Assembly: GCA_002329255.1 (NCBI GenBank)
Contig: DCTL01000019.1
Span: 3,300-8,996 of the forward strand
Reading direction: 5' to 3'
Length of the DNA stretch: 5,697 nt
Source: Patescibacteria group bacterium UBA1441
Lineage (GTDB): Bacteria; Patescibacteriota; Minisyncoccia; Minisyncoccales; UBA1441
The translations under genes were made by a program, and so were the position numbers. The stretch's first letter is position 1; each line of letters starts with the position of its first letter. The notes below the pieces were generated by a model. That model was not told where the DNA came from. It saw only the letters and a list, made by a program, of their open reading frames with translations, and searched no databases. Below are positions 5,628 through 5,697 of the stretch, piece after piece.

Positions 5628-5697
5628 ATGAATAATTTGAGTCGAGTTGTTACTGGAATTGTCATTATTGTCCTCTCGGTTTTGTTTATTTTAGGGG
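5628..5697 (+). CDS. Start of a downstream membrane or exported protein gene, 3'-partial
   Basis: An ATG 21 bases after the stop of the large gene opens a frame that stays open to the window edge. It encodes 23 residues, beginning NNLSRVVTG and continuing with the hydrophobic run IVIIVLSVLFILG. This looks like a signal anchor or signal peptide: one Arg, then a continuous hydrophobic stretch. No terminator lies in the AT-only gap 5607-5627, so it probably belongs to the same operon. A GTG directly before the ATG is an alternative start. No family can be named from 23 residues. Confidence 0.55.
   Translation, partial: MNNLSRVVTGIVIIVLSVLFILG

Noticed and set aside
1..5697. CRISPR array, tRNA/rRNA genes, insertion-sequence ends
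   Set aside because: There are no regularly spaced direct DNA repeats, no cloverleaf-like segments in the short intergenic gaps, and no transposase fragments or terminal inverted repeats.

Overview
The window looks like a fragment of a Candidatus Patescibacteria (CPR; Parcubacteria-like) genome, or of a similarly reduced, uncultured bacterium. This is an inference from gene content. The pointers are a very large secreted protein of alternating Fn3-like and beta-sandwich modules ending in a Cys-rich segment, an Fn3-like domain and a PKD domain, small membrane proteins of uncharacterised families, moderately AT-rich DNA, weak or absent Shine-Dalgarno sequences and very tight gene packing. TGA ends two genes and is absent in frame from the 1393-codon gene, so the standard bacterial code fits and the TGA=Gly code of Gracilibacteria/SR1 is not needed. 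All supported genes are on the + strand. I see no RNA genes, mobile elements or CRISPR array.

Region 1 (1-920) holds three small genes. The first is a multi-pass membrane protein of DUF2178 type whose 5' end lies outside the window. One base after its stop comes a 61-residue Cro/C1-type helix-turn-helix regulator. After a 39-base gap containing a perfect 15-base inverted repeat comes a 112-residue four-helix membrane protein of unknown function. The membrane-protein/XRE-regulator pair is a recurring arrangement in bacteria and archaea, and the inverted repeat is a candidate operator.

Region 2 (921-1005) is an 85-base intergenic stretch with a good extended -10 element, the best promoter candidate in the window.

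Region 3 (1006-5697) appears to be a cell-surface or secretion operon. It begins with a 138-residue membrane-anchored protein with a beta-rich outer domain. Two bases later comes a 1393-residue exported protein with three consecutive [Fn3-like + jelly-roll-like] units of about 250-262 residues, a fourth Fn3-like domain, a 12-cysteine segment, a further Fn3-like domain and a PKD domain. It has no visible C-terminal anchor. A new gene opens 21 bases after its stop with a hydrophobic N-terminus and runs off the window. The simplest reading is an adhesin-like or host-contact surface protein co-expressed with a small membrane-tethered partner. The architecture is read directly from the sequence, whereas the role is inferred.
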